DNA of 45,027 nt, taken from positions 1 to 45,027 of the forward strand of contig JAPLOU010000080.1 of NCBI GenBank assembly GCA_026400535.1. The letters run 5' to 3'. The notes below the pieces were generated by a model, which did no database searches, was not told where the DNA came from, and saw only the letters and a program-made list of their open reading frames with translations. Origin of the DNA: Hyphomicrobiales bacterium (GTDB lineage: Bacteria; Pseudomonadota; Alphaproteobacteria; Rhizobiales; Beijerinckiaceae). Position 1 is the stretch's first letter. Each line of letters opens with the position of its first letter. Position numbers and translations under genes: made by a program. This document shows, one piece after another, positions 7,359-15,896 of the stretch.

Positions 7359-7890
7359 TCAAGCGGGCTTGCGGATCACTGGGCGACCACGTGCCGGACG
7401 GGCCTCGGCGAAGATCAGGGCAGCGTCAAGCTCGAGGTCATTGAGCCGGTAGTCATCCTTGAGTTCGGCCCGGTCGGCCCCATGCCGCGGCGCCTCGGCG
7501 ATCGGCCGCACCAGCACACGCGTGCCACGGAACGTGGCAGCACCAGCCTGCACTTCGTCATCTTCGACGATCAGCGCCAGTGCTGCTTCAAGCCGCGCGA
7601 GGCGTGTCGAGACATCAGCCGCGACGCCTGAAAGGTCGATGCGCAATGGCAGGATCGACCCCGGCGCAGAGACCTCGCCGATGGCGGTGATCGGCTTCAT
7701 TTTGAGTTCCTCGGCCAGCCGGCGCCGGAGCTTCAATCGGTCGGGGGCGGCGACGTCACGCGCCATCAGATGATCGGCGGCAATGAGGAACGCCCCTTTG
7801 GGGCTGAGCTCGCGCAGCCGCGCCCTGCGGATCACGAAGGGCTGGCTGAGCCGTCCCCGGTCGATGGCGCGAGCGATGGCATGAAGGCGT
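7359..7890 (-). pseudogene. DUF433-domain antitoxin, 5' end lost to IS5 insertion
   Basis: The minus-strand frame ends with a DUF433 module: AATFRGTRVLVRPIAEA, GADRAELKDDYRLND and LDAALIFAEARPARGRP. Upstream are about 120 further residues (LSPKGAFLIAADHLMARDV, RLKLRRRLAEELKMKPI) of a DNA-binding antitoxin of this type. The frame stays open upstream but enters the IS5-type element near 7885-7915, so the true start and N-terminal part are gone. DUF433 and DUF5615 genes form a known toxin-antitoxin-like pair, and both partners are broken here. The left boundary of the fragment is approximate. Confidence 0.65.
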
Positions 7891-8936
7891 GTGTTCCGTC
7901 GCGTTTGAGTTCCCGCATGCCATTCACGTTTCATGAATCTCGTCGTCGTCACATCCCGAAGGCGCGGCATCGCGTGCGGAACTGGGCCGAGTATGATCTG
8001 GGTCTGGTCAGGCGCGGTGACGTCCGGGTCTGGCTTTCGGATGATGCGATTGGCGGTTGGCGCGCCGCGTGTCGGACCACGCCGGGCGGCCAGCGTCGGT
8101 TCTCCAACCTGGCGATCGAGACGACCTTGATCCTCGGGGTCGTGATGCGCCTGCGATTGCGGCAGACCGAAGGTTTCGTGCGCTCGCTTATGCAGATCAT
8201 GATGCTCGATCTCGCCATGCCCGATCATACGACGCTGGCAAGGCGGCGACGCACGGTCGATGTCCGCGAGCAGCGCTGGAAGCGCAAGGGCCCGATCGAC
8301 ATCGTCATCGACAGCACCGGGCTGAAATTCTTCGGGGCCGGCGAAGGGGCGCGAGCAAAACACGGCGAGAGCCGAAGCTCCTGGCGCAAGCTGCATCTAA
8401 CGGTCGATCCAGCGAGCCACGAGATCGTTGCCCATGAACTGACGGATGACGACACAGCCGATGCTTCCATGGCCGGCGATCTCGTCGCGAACTCCGGCGG
8501 CAATATCGGCCGCGTCATCGCCGACGGGGCCTATGACGGCGCGCCGGTCGATCAGGCGATCCGCGCTGCGAGGCCCACGCAATCTCCTCCGAAGATCGTC
8601 ATCCCGCCCGGCACGTCATCGATCCCAACGAAAGGCGAGCCCCATGGCGGAACCGAGCGCCAGCGTCATGCCGCACAGATCGCGCTTCGGGGACGAATGG
8701 CCTGGCAGCGGCAGCACCGATACGGCCGACGCTCGTTGGTCGAAACAGCGATTTCCCGGGTGAAGAGGATCAACGGCGGACGCCTCACCTCACGAATCTT
8801 TGGAGCCCAGCAGAACGAAGTCGCCCTTCACATCAAGATCGCCAACCGCAACATGCTGCTCGCGAGACCGCAGTCACAGCGCATTCGCTGACCACGCTGC
8901 AAAGCCGAGATGCCGGCTCCATCCATGCACCAACGC
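7885..8936 (+). mobile_element. IS5-type insertion sequence, probably intact
   Basis: The element contains one uninterrupted DDE transposase (7917-8891). It starts within the DUF433 gene and ends near GCACCAACGCC at 8926-8936. A possible left tip GGCGTGTG lies near 7886. The tips match only in part by eye and I could not establish a target duplication, so both ends are estimates. Confidence 0.55.
7917..8891 (+). CDS. IS5-family DDE transposase
   Basis: A 324-residue transposase. The N-terminal part carries RRHIPKARHRVRNWAEYD and FSNLAIETTLILG-LRLRQTEGFVRS; the catalytic DDE residues fit D132 (VIDSTGLK), D203 (ADGAYD) and E276 (RRSLVETAISRVKR). The length is normal for the family. ATG 7917 (MPFTFHESRR) is chosen because family similarity begins there; the open frame extends upstream to 7770 without similarity. 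Its C-terminal end is nearly the same as the fragment at 5270-5359, so two related copies have visited this region. Confidence 0.88.
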   Translation: MPFTFHESRRRHIPKARHRVRNWAEYDLGLVRRGDVRVWLSDDAIGGWRAACRTTPGGQRRFSNLAIETTLILGVVMRLRLRQTEGFVRSLMQIMMLDLAMPDHTTLARRRRTVDVREQRWKRKGPIDIVIDSTGLKFFGAGEGARAKHGESRSSWRKLHLTVDPASHEIVAHELTDDDTADASMAGDLVANSGGNIGRVIADGAYDGAPVDQAIRAARPTQSPPKIVIPPGTSSIPTKGEPHGGTERQRHAAQIALRGRMAWQRQHRYGRRSLVETAISRVKRINGGRLTSRIFGAQQNEVALHIKIANRNMLLARPQSQRIR

Positions 8937-8960
8937 CACCCAACAGCACAGCAATGAACG

Positions 8961-9014
8961 GGGGGGTCAGTTCTTCAATTCGCCAAGGGGGTCAAAACCT
9001 CGCTTCGCTTGACA
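8961..9014. mobile_element. IS21-type terminal repeats, remnant
   Basis: Two units, GGGGGTCAGTTCTTCAATTCG and AGGGGGTCAAAACCTCGCTTCG, are followed by CTTGACA ending at 9014. The layout copies the IS21-type end at 2841-2894. No istA or istB coding remains beside it. From here to 9097 nothing else is recognised. Confidence 0.5.
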
Positions 9015-9097
9015 CGAGATTCATGGTCAAGGTGTTGGGTTCCTCTTGGCGGGTTTCCCCCTTGCGCAAGCGGCGGCAATTTTGCAATTGGCCTGCG

Positions 9098-10258
9098 TTA
9101 GAACAGGAGGCGAAGTATGCGTCGTGATCCCCAAGAAATCAGCCGCATGACGCGCTTGAGTAGCGCGAGCGCCAGCAACAGAGCGAGCCAAAGGTAAACG
9201 ACAGATCCCATAATCCAGCTTGCCAAGACCAGCACGCTTGACGTGAGGACCACCGCGCCACGGCCGAGAACCTTGAGGATTGCGCGGGTGCTGACGCCGC
9301 GCTTTCCAGCCAATACCGCCACCTTGCGCAGTTCAGCAGTCTCACGGGTGAGCGCGAGCGCATCGTGCGTACCGCGCACCCCTGCCCGCCTGCCTATCGT
9401 CGTCACGTCTTCGGCGACACTGCTCAGCCGCGCGACCGACGCGGGGCGGATGGCCGCGCGGGCGGCCGTCCTGGTGGCGGCGAGGTCGAGGCTTGCGGCG
9501 GCCGTGGCAGCGGCAGAAACCGCCTTTGTATCCACTGCATCGCCCACCAGGCGCGTCAGGTTTGCCGCGAGGGGTTTGGACAGACGGCCTGTTTTGGCCG
9601 CTACCTTGATGGTGGACACCCCTGCCCTGGCAGGCAGCGCCGCGCCGACCGAGAGAATGGTTGCTCCCGTCACCGCCAGACCAACTGCCGCGAGCCCGAG
9701 GACAAGCTGGTCAGGCTCCTCCCCCCGTGAAATCTTTTGGCCTTGGTGGATAAGGTCGCGCACATCCCCGATGCCTGTGAGGTCACTGGCAACGACGCCC
9801 GCAAGGCCCGCACCCGTGGCCCCCTCCCCGTCCCTTGCCCCATGGTAAAACTCACGCGCCGTGCGGATGGCCACAGCGGCGGGCGTTGTGGCCGCTTGGT
9901 AGCGTTCGCGGAGGGCGGGCGGGACGGGAAGATCTTGCTGGGCCCCCAAGGCGATGAAACTGGCGGCGAGGTCCACATCGTCGGTATCGAGGGCGGATTC
10001 CAGCTCGGTTTGAAGGCGTGTGGCCGTCAAATCAGCTCTGAGGCCGCGTTCTGTGAGCGCTTCGGGGTCATCCTGGGCTGACAGCTGCTGCCATGCGTCG
10101 AGCGTTGGCGGCACCAGCCAAAAGCTGGCGCCCCCTACCAGGCCGAGGAGGGCTGCAAGGAGGGCCGTTTGCGCGGCTTTGCTGGCGAGACGTTGATTCA
10201 CATGGGGAAGTCTAGCACGGCACCGCTGCGCGATTGACAAACTATTGGCAGGACGCAT
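9098..10258 (-). CDS. Membrane protein of unknown function
   Basis: A 386-residue Ala/Leu-rich protein. Hydrophobic segments lie near residues 30-52 (LLAALLGLVGGASFWLVPP), 190-212 (LVLGLAAVGLAVTGATIL) and 340-372 (VVLTSSVLVLASWIMGSVVY and a leucine-rich run), with an acidic helical segment (60-110) after the first. The C-terminus is basic (RRILRLLF). I recognise no catalytic motif. GTG 10201 (VNQRLASKAAQ) is a possible shorter start because it lies nearer the first membrane segment. The gene is divergent from the SbcD-like gene across a 244-base gap that could hold both promoters. Confidence 0.7.
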   Translation of the reverse strand: MRPANSLSIAQRCRARLPHVNQRLASKAAQTALLAALLGLVGGASFWLVPPTLDAWQQLSAQDDPEALTERGLRADLTATRLQTELESALDTDDVDLAASFIALGAQQDLPVPPALRERYQAATTPAAVAIRTAREFYHGARDGEGATGAGLAGVVASDLTGIGDVRDLIHQGQKISRGEEPDQLVLGLAAVGLAVTGATILSVGAALPARAGVSTIKVAAKTGRLSKPLAANLTRLVGDAVDTKAVSAAATAAASLDLAATRTAARAAIRPASVARLSSVAEDVTTIGRRAGVRGTHDALALTRETAELRKVAVLAGKRGVSTRAILKVLGRGAVVLTSSVLVLASWIMGSVVYLWLALLLALALLKRVMRLISWGSRRILRLLF

Positions 10259-10502
10259 TGTCTTGGGATGGTTTGCAGGACGGGATGGAACCCTACGCTA
10301 AGGTTTGCTGGGCAGCCACAGGTGTCCATCACGCCCGATGGCGGCCTGACCGGGGCAGGAATCCACTGAGCGTCACCCCGGAAACTGTTCAAACAAACCT
10401 GGCCAGCTCCCTGTCTGTCTGCGAGCGGTGTTTGTCAGATCGCCTCATGACGGCTCGCATGCAGATCGCCGTTGAGAGGATGGCAAAAGGGGGAACAGAT
10501 TC
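10259..10502. promoter_or_regulatory. Divergent intergenic region
   Basis: The gap separates the minus-strand membrane gene from the SbcD-like gene. AAAGGGGGAAC (10488-10498) is a fair ribosome-binding site for GTG 10503. I could not pick out convincing -35/-10 pairs. Confidence 0.4.
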
Positions 10503-11630
10503 GTGCCGACGCTCAAGCTCATCCATACGGCCGACTGGCAGCTCGGCAAGCCGTTCGGCCGCTTCCCGCCAGAGGTGCGCAGCGCCCTGACCGAGGCGCG
10601 TCTGGACGCTATCGATCGCATCGGTGCTGCAGCGACATCCAGCGGAGCAGCACACATCGTCGTTGCTGGCGATGTGTTCGACAATGTCGAGCCTGGCGAC
10701 CGCATCGTCACGCAAGCGTTGTCGCGCATGGAGCGGGTGGCGGTCACTTGGTGGCTGATGCCGGGCAACCACGATCATGCGCGCGCCGGGGGACTGTGGA
10801 GCAGGGTGCGCGGGCGCGCGCCTGCCTCGATCCGGATCGTGGACACGCCCGAGCCCGTCGAAATGGAGGAGGGAGCCTGGCTTCTGCCGGCGCCTCTGGA
10901 GCACCGGAAGACAGTGTCCGATCCCACCGCTGCGATGGTTGATATGGCGACGCCGCCGGGGGCTCTGCGGATCGGTCTCGCCCATGGTTCGATCACCGAG
11001 TTTGGCGCCACAGGGGAAAGCTCCAATCGGATCTTGCCGGACCGCGCCAAGTCTGCAGGCCTCGACTACCTCGCGCTCGGAGACTGGCATGGCTTCCTGA
11101 GGGTTGGCGACCGGAGCGCTTACAGTGGAACGCCTGAAATTGACCGTTTCGGTCGCGATGAACCAGGCAGCTGCATTGGCGTGAGCCTGCGATCCAGCGA
11201 AGCGCCCGAGCTGCAGCGCATCGAGACTGGTCGATATCGCTGGCTGTCGCGCCGCTGGACTGTTGGGAACCCTGAGGACTTGGACCGCGAGCTCGCCGCC
11301 CTGCGCGTGGAGGCGCGTTTGCCGGACGTGCTCCTTTCACTCCAGCTCGCCGGTGTGGCGAGCCTTGCCGACCGCGTTGCGGTGGTGTCGGCCGTCGAGG
11401 ACCGTCTGGTCCACGAACTGCGGCACCTTCAGCTCGACACGGATGGTCTGACCGCGCGACCGACAGCACAGGACGTCGCCCGGATCGATGTCCAAGGTGC
11501 GCTCGCCGGAGCGGCTGCCAGCCTGAAAGCCAGGGCGGCTGGATCGGGTCCTGATGCCCAGATCGCCGCCGCTGCGCTCGAGCGTCTTTATGTCGAGGCG
11601 ATGCGGTTCGATGCGGAGGCCGCGCGATGA
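10503..11630 (+). CDS. SbcD/YhaO-like metallophosphoesterase (DNA repair exonuclease subunit)
   Basis: A 375-residue calcineurin-like phosphoesterase with the Mre11/SbcD motif series: HTADWQLG (residues 8-15), GDVFDN (56-61), GNHDHA (88-93), AHG (160-162) and GDWHG (193-197). Family members cut DNA ends together with an SMC-like ATPase. In classical SbcD the first motif is D-x-H; here residue 13 is Gln (DWQ), an observed difference that also occurs in YhaO-like relatives. It starts at GTG 10503. The stop TGA overlaps the ATG of the next gene, so the two are coupled and surely form a complex. Confidence 0.88.
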   Translation: MPTLKLIHTADWQLGKPFGRFPPEVRSALTEARLDAIDRIGAAATSSGAAHIVVAGDVFDNVEPGDRIVTQALSRMERVAVTWWLMPGNHDHARAGGLWSRVRGRAPASIRIVDTPEPVEMEEGAWLLPAPLEHRKTVSDPTAAMVDMATPPGALRIGLAHGSITEFGATGESSNRILPDRAKSAGLDYLALGDWHGFLRVGDRSAYSGTPEIDRFGRDEPGSCIGVSLRSSEAPELQRIETGRYRWLSRRWTVGNPEDLDRELAALRVEARLPDVLLSLQLAGVASLADRVAVVSAVEDRLVHELRHLQLDTDGLTARPTAQDVARIDVQGALAGAAASLKARAAGSGPDAQIAAAALERLYVEAMRFDAEAAR

Positions 11631-14284
11631 TCCTCAGGTTCCTCGCGGTCGAGAACTTCCGCAAGTTCCGGGAACCGCTGCGCATCGACGGTTTCACCGA
11701 GGGTTTGAACATCGTGGTCGAGCCGAACGAGACGGGCAAGTCCACGCTGTTGGAGGCCCTGCGGGCGGCGTTCTTCATCCGTTATTCCGCCAGGACCGAG
11801 CTCGTCCGTTCCTACATCCCGACTGGCGACGACGTGGCGCCCCGGGTCTGCGTCGGTTTTGACCTTGGCGGGCAGATCTGGACGCTTGAGAAGCAGTTCA
11901 TGAAGTCTGCCTCCGTGCAGCTCACGGGCGCGGGCGGGCGGCGGGACAGCGATGCGGCCGAAGAGGCGCTGCAGGAGCTGCTCGGCTTCGAGAGAGGCAA
12001 CAACCGGGGCAGCGATCCCGAAACGCGCGGCCCCCTTGGCATGCTCTGGGTCGAGCAGGCGACGGCCCTGTCCGTGGAGAGTCCAAACCGCATCGTGCGC
12101 GACACCGTTCGGGGCGTGCTGGAGGCGGAGGTCGGCGCGGTGACCGGAGGTCGGCGCTTTGATGCGATCCGGGCAAACATTGAAGCGGCTTATGCAGCGC
12201 TGCGCACATCGTCGGCGGGCAAGCCACGCGGTGACCTGGCTGCGGCGGAGGCACGCGTGTCTGCCGCAACGACTGCCCGTCAGACGGCCGAGACCAGCTT
12301 CCGTGAGTACGAGAAGACCCTTGCCGCGTTGGACACAGCGACGTCCCGGCTCAGGATTCTTGAGCGTGATCTTGTTGACCCCGAGGCGGCGGAGCAGCGC
12401 AGAACGCTTGCGGCGGATCAGAGGATCGCGGAGACCGCCGCCCTGCGGCTGACCGTAGCGGAGGCGCATTTCTTGCGCGCCGACGAGGCGACCAGGGCGG
12501 CCTCCTTGCGGATCGAGCGATTGGACGCAGCCGAAGTTCGCGTCGGTTCTGCCGGCATATCCCTCAAGGAGAAGGAGCGTGTGCGCGACGAAGCCAAGGC
12601 TTGGGCTTCAGGCGCTGGTCAGGAGGAAAAGGCGCTCCGCGCTGCGCTCGCACAGGCTCGCGCCGAACGGGAACTGCACGAAGCGGCACTGTCTGCCGCC
12701 CGGGCTCGCTTGCGCGCATTCGCTCATGCTGCAGGCGCTCGTCGGGCGATCGATGCGCGCAAGGCCCTGGCCGGGCTTGAGGAGCGTGAGCGGGCGCATA
12801 TCGACGCTGCAGCCTCCCGTATCGATCGCGACGATCTCGAGCGGATCGCGGTCCTTGAGCGTGGCGCCATCCAGGCACGCGCTCGCTTCGAGGCGGGTGC
12901 CGTCAAGGTCGAGATCGAGCTCGCACAGGGCGCAGGCTTGAAGATCGACGGGGTGACGGCTGATCTCTCCAGCGTCGATGTTCTCAAGACCACCCGGTTT
13001 GAACTTGGATCTGCGGGCAGCCTGGTCGTGCGTCCGCCGCAGGGTTCGGGACAGTCGCTTGAAGCGGATCTTGCTGCTGCGACGGAAGCGCTCGCCTCGG
13101 CGCGGCGGTTGCTCGGCGTCACATCGCATGCGGATGGCGTGGCCCGGAACGAACGGGCGGCTCTGGCTGAGCGCGAGCTGAAGATGCTTCGGGCACAGAT
13201 CGCTTCGGCATGTCCCGGGGACCCGACCATCGGGCTGGCGGCCGGGGCGGAGGCCCTGCGCAGCTTCGTGGCCGGGCTGGGCGATATCGCCGACACGGAC
13301 GCCCCACCCGACGATGGCGATCTGCTCGAGAAGGCGGTGACCGTTGCCAAGCTCGCCGAGGCCGCGGCGTCAGGAAAGCACGACGATGGGAGGACGGTTC
13401 TGTCACGGGCGGAGAGCGCGCTCGCGACGGCAGAAGCCGACTATGCCGCAGCCATTCGGGACACCGGGGCCGCTGCCGAGAACCTCCTCAGTCTCGTTGA
13501 TACCGGGGATCGGGCAGCGCTTGAAGCAGCACTTGGTGAGGCTCAGCGGGATCGGGCCGCGAAGTTCGAGGATCGTGAGAAAGCGCGCGAGAACGTCACT
13601 GCGTTTGACGCCGGCGCCATCCGACGCCGCATCGAGAACCTGGACCGTGCTGCCAGCCGTGCCGGCGAGGAGCGCCTCGAGCTCACCGCCCGGATCGCAT
13701 CGCTCGAAGCCACGATCGTCAGGGAAGGGACAGTTGGGCCAGCCGGTCGCCTTGCCGAAACGCGGGAGGAGGAGGAGGCCGCGATCGCCGCTTGTGATCA
13801 GCTGCGGCGTGAGGCGGATATGCTGGAGGTCCTGCGCAAGGCGCTATCGGATGCGGCGAACGAGGCGTCGCGGACATTCCTTGCTCCCGTGACAGCACGG
13901 GCTGGCCGTTACATCCAGCGGCTTCTTCCAGGATCTGATCTGTCCTTCAACGAGAACCTCGGGCTCACCGGCCTCACGAGGGCTGGGATCGACGAGACGT
14001 GCGGCGATCTCAGCCGCGGCACCCAGGAGCAGTTGGCCATCCTGACGCGGCTCGCCTTCGCGGACCTGCTGCTGGAGGATGGTGCACCGATCTCCCTGAT
14101 TCTTGACGATCCGCTCGTCTACTCCGACGATGCCCGCCTGGAGACGATGACCGACATCCTCCAGGACGCGTCGAAGCGGATGCAGGTCATTCTCCTGACG
14201 TGCCGGTCGAAGGCCTTCCGTCACGTCGATGCCAACAGGATCACCCTGACCCCATCGTCCTCGGATTCCCACCGGAATGCATGA
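11627..14284 (+). CDS. SbcC/YhaN-like SMC-type ATPase
   Basis: An 885-residue ABC/SMC-type ATPase: Walker A PNETGKST (residues 33-40), long Ala/Arg/Glu-rich coiled coils from about 190 to 760, ABC signature LSRGTQEQL (795-803) and Walker B SLILDDPLVYSDD near 821-833. It is shorter than E. coli SbcC and I find no CxxC zinc hook between the coils, as in YhaN-like proteins. With the overlapping SbcD-like gene it probably makes a DNA-end-processing complex. Setting the pair among toxin-antitoxin and restriction remnants raises a phage- or plasmid-defence role as an alternative to general repair; this is inference. The frame is complete. Confidence 0.88.
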   Translation: MILRFLAVENFRKFREPLRIDGFTEGLNIVVEPNETGKSTLLEALRAAFFIRYSARTELVRSYIPTGDDVAPRVCVGFDLGGQIWTLEKQFMKSASVQLTGAGGRRDSDAAEEALQELLGFERGNNRGSDPETRGPLGMLWVEQATALSVESPNRIVRDTVRGVLEAEVGAVTGGRRFDAIRANIEAAYAALRTSSAGKPRGDLAAAEARVSAATTARQTAETSFREYEKTLAALDTATSRLRILERDLVDPEAAEQRRTLAADQRIAETAALRLTVAEAHFLRADEATRAASLRIERLDAAEVRVGSAGISLKEKERVRDEAKAWASGAGQEEKALRAALAQARAERELHEAALSAARARLRAFAHAAGARRAIDARKALAGLEERERAHIDAAASRIDRDDLERIAVLERGAIQARARFEAGAVKVEIELAQGAGLKIDGVTADLSSVDVLKTTRFELGSAGSLVVRPPQGSGQSLEADLAAATEALASARRLLGVTSHADGVARNERAALAERELKMLRAQIASACPGDPTIGLAAGAEALRSFVAGLGDIADTDAPPDDGDLLEKAVTVAKLAEAAASGKHDDGRTVLSRAESALATAEADYAAAIRDTGAAAENLLSLVDTGDRAALEAALGEAQRDRAAKFEDREKARENVTAFDAGAIRRRIENLDRAASRAGEERLELTARIASLEATIVREGTVGPAGRLAETREEEEAAIAACDQLRREADMLEVLRKALSDAANEASRTFLAPVTARAGRYIQRLLPGSDLSFNENLGLTGLTRAGIDETCGDLSRGTQEQLAILTRLAFADLLLEDGAPISLILDDPLVYSDDARLETMTDILQDASKRMQVILLTCRSKAFRHVDANRITLTPSSSDSHRNA

Positions 14285-14364
14285 TGAGGTCCGCCCTCTC
14301 GTTATCAGCCTTCCTGCGTTGCTGGCGCCCGGAGTGGCCGGGCACCGAGCTGGCGACAGGTGCG

Positions 14365-14649
14365 ATTGAAGCGGGCACCTTGCGGGTCGCGTTCGACCCT
14401 CGGCTCAAGCTGGCGTGCCATGGATCGCGCGTCAGCTCGGATGTCGGGTTGCTCGGTTTGCGGGAGAGGGACGATGCCCCTGGCCTGACCGAGATGGCCG
14501 GGCCCGTGTCGACCGACGTGTGGACTGGCAAGGACAATCACCACGGCCTGATGGCGCGGGTCAGGCGATCGGTGTTGAGCGACCATGTCGGATCGGCGGC
14601 TGTCAATCACACCGACTGCCTTGGCCATGATCCGGCGATGCGCAGGATC
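14365..14649 (+). pseudogene. IS1380-family transposase, N-terminal fragment
   Basis: The frame reads RVSSDVGLLGLRERDDAPGL, WTGKDNHHGLMARVRRSVLS and DCLGHDPAMRRI. This is the IS1380 N-terminal pattern (SSDGG-LLLRE-D, a short helical segment, then DPA-R). The first D of the DDE triad lies later and is missing. Resemblance stops at 14649, exactly where a methyltransferase fragment begins on the other strand. It starts 80 bases after the SbcC-like gene. Confidence 0.6.
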
Positions 14650-14760
14650 AGTCGTTTGCTTGGTCCCGAACGCCTCCAGGAACGCAGAGGGGAACTTGAC
14701 CGGATCGAACGGCTTTTCGGCAAGAGTGGATAGAGCTTCTTCGATCTCGACAGCGTTTAT
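14650..14760 (-). pseudogene. MmeI-like (type IIL) DNA methyltransferase, first 37 codons
   Basis: Minus-strand codons from 14760 read NAVEIEEALSTLAEKPFDPV, then KFPSAFLEAFGTKQTT, which is the N-terminal block of MmeI-like class I SAM-dependent DNA methyltransferases (PFDxxxFPxxFLEAFGNKxTTIKRL). The first codon is ATA rather than ATG, and the frame is cut right after KQTT where IS1380 sequence starts. More than 95 per cent of the gene is missing. It shows that a restriction-modification gene once stood here. Confidence 0.55.
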
Positions 14761-14782
14761 GTGCTGGCAAACCAAAACATCA

Positions 14783-15192
14783 TCATGACAGCACCTCCAC
14801 GCCCGCTGCCAGGGCCGCCCGAATGAGCGCCTTATCGAGCGTGACGATCGGACGCCGCTTGCGCTGGGCAAGCTCCAAATAGGCCGCGTCAGAGACGGAT
14901 AAGCCATGCAGATCGGCGCGTTGTGTGGTCGCCTTCCAGGCATGCTGCTCGGTTTCGTCATCAACAGCGATGTCGCGTTGCGCCAGATCAGCCAATGCAT
15001 CAGCACGCTCGGCCGGCGACAACCGCGCGTGACGGACGGCAACCGTCAGACTGTTGGCGACCTCCAGATACCAAAGGCTCGGGACAACAGCTCCGCGCTC
15101 TGCCACACGGTCGAACACAGCTTCGATCGCTGGCGTGCGCTCGTCTCCGTGCACCCACACCAGGGTAACTGAGTATCGAGAACGACGCTCAC
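14783..15192 (-). pseudogene. vapC: VapC-type PIN-domain toxin with a -1 frameshift at codon 7-8
   Basis: From GTG 15192 the frame reads VSVVLDT, the expected VapC start with the first catalytic Asp at residue 6. One base is then missing: the downstream PIN frame starts SVTLVWVHGDE and overlaps the Thr codon at 15172. Beyond it the domain is well kept, with SLWYLEVANSL (catalytic Glu), LSVSDAAYLELAQRK and PIVTLD (Asp). VapC toxins are Mg-dependent tRNA/rRNA endonucleases of about 130-140 residues. Its start overlaps the antitoxin stop (GTGA at 15189-15192). Either the gene is inactivated or the base loss is a sequencing error. Confidence 0.75.
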
Positions 15193-15440
15193 GCGCGCCC
15201 CTCGTCACGAAAGCCCTTCCATTCCTCCGCACTGATGGGGCCGCTCGTGCGCGTCCGAGCGCGTGCGCGGATGCGCTCCACGGCAGCCTTGGCGGCACGC
15301 CGATCGCGCGTCACCACTTCAGGGACGAGCCGCGCAACGGGCTTGCCGTGGCGCGTCATGACCACCTGCTCACCCTGCAGCACCAGGTCGAGCAGCGCAC
15401 CCAAGGTGTTCTTGGCCTCGAAAGCTCCGATCTCACGCAT
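15189..15440 (-). CDS. Phd/VapB-type antitoxin
   Basis: An 83-residue protein beginning MREIGAFEAKNTLGALLDLV, followed by GEQVVMTRHGKPVARLVPEV; this is the Phd/YefM-fold antitoxin usually paired with PIN toxins in alphaproteobacteria. The C-terminal Arg-rich segment (ERIRARARTRT) and ISAEEWKGFRDEGRA tail would contact the toxin. GTGA overlap couples it to vapC. It would repress the operon and hold VapC inactive; the toxin is frameshifted, so only the antitoxin may be functional. Confidence 0.88.
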   Translation of the reverse strand: MREIGAFEAKNTLGALLDLVLQGEQVVMTRHGKPVARLVPEVVTRDRRAAKAAVERIRARARTRTSGPISAEEWKGFRDEGRA

Positions 15441-15514
15441 GGCGCGATCCTCCCAAAACCAGCTTAACTAGCTGAACATCGGTGTGTCATAGGCCTCAAG
15501 AACAAAACCGGAAG

Positions 15515-15661
15515 CAGGCCATTCGCGTCCTGTTGCGTAAAAGTGGTGCTTCAATCTCCAACAAGGGGACCTTGTCTTTTGGAGCGCTGCACGTCGACAA
15601 AGCGGCCCATCGGGTCATGAATTCGGGCCAATCCATCAAGCTTACCCCGAAGGAGTTTGTC
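15515..15661 (+). pseudogene. OmpR-type winged-helix response-regulator fragment
   Basis: In frame from 15482, codons read LLRKSG, LSFGALHVDKAAHRV and GQSIKLTPKEF, the linker and first strands/helix of an OmpR/PhoB-type effector domain (LxFGxLxxDxxxxxVxxxGxxxxLTPKEF). The receiver domain is absent and after KEF the sequence is unrelated. From 15662 to 15896 I see nothing recognisable. Confidence 0.5.
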
Positions 15662-15896
15662 CGTCGGCCGATCATTCGAGACAGTTCAGGCAGTTTTCGA
15701 AGACAGGTTCCGCTCCATCCGGGTTGAAGCTTGTGCTCCCTGTTCACCGGGTTAACACCGCTCGGATCATTATCCACGAACGGCGAGACGGCGAGACGAC
15801 GTCGCGCAACGCCGGCAGCAAACCCTTGATCAAGGGGCACCGTCCGGACATGACAACGCCCGCGCAGGTTCGCTCCGGCCAGGCGAGGAGCCGCAA

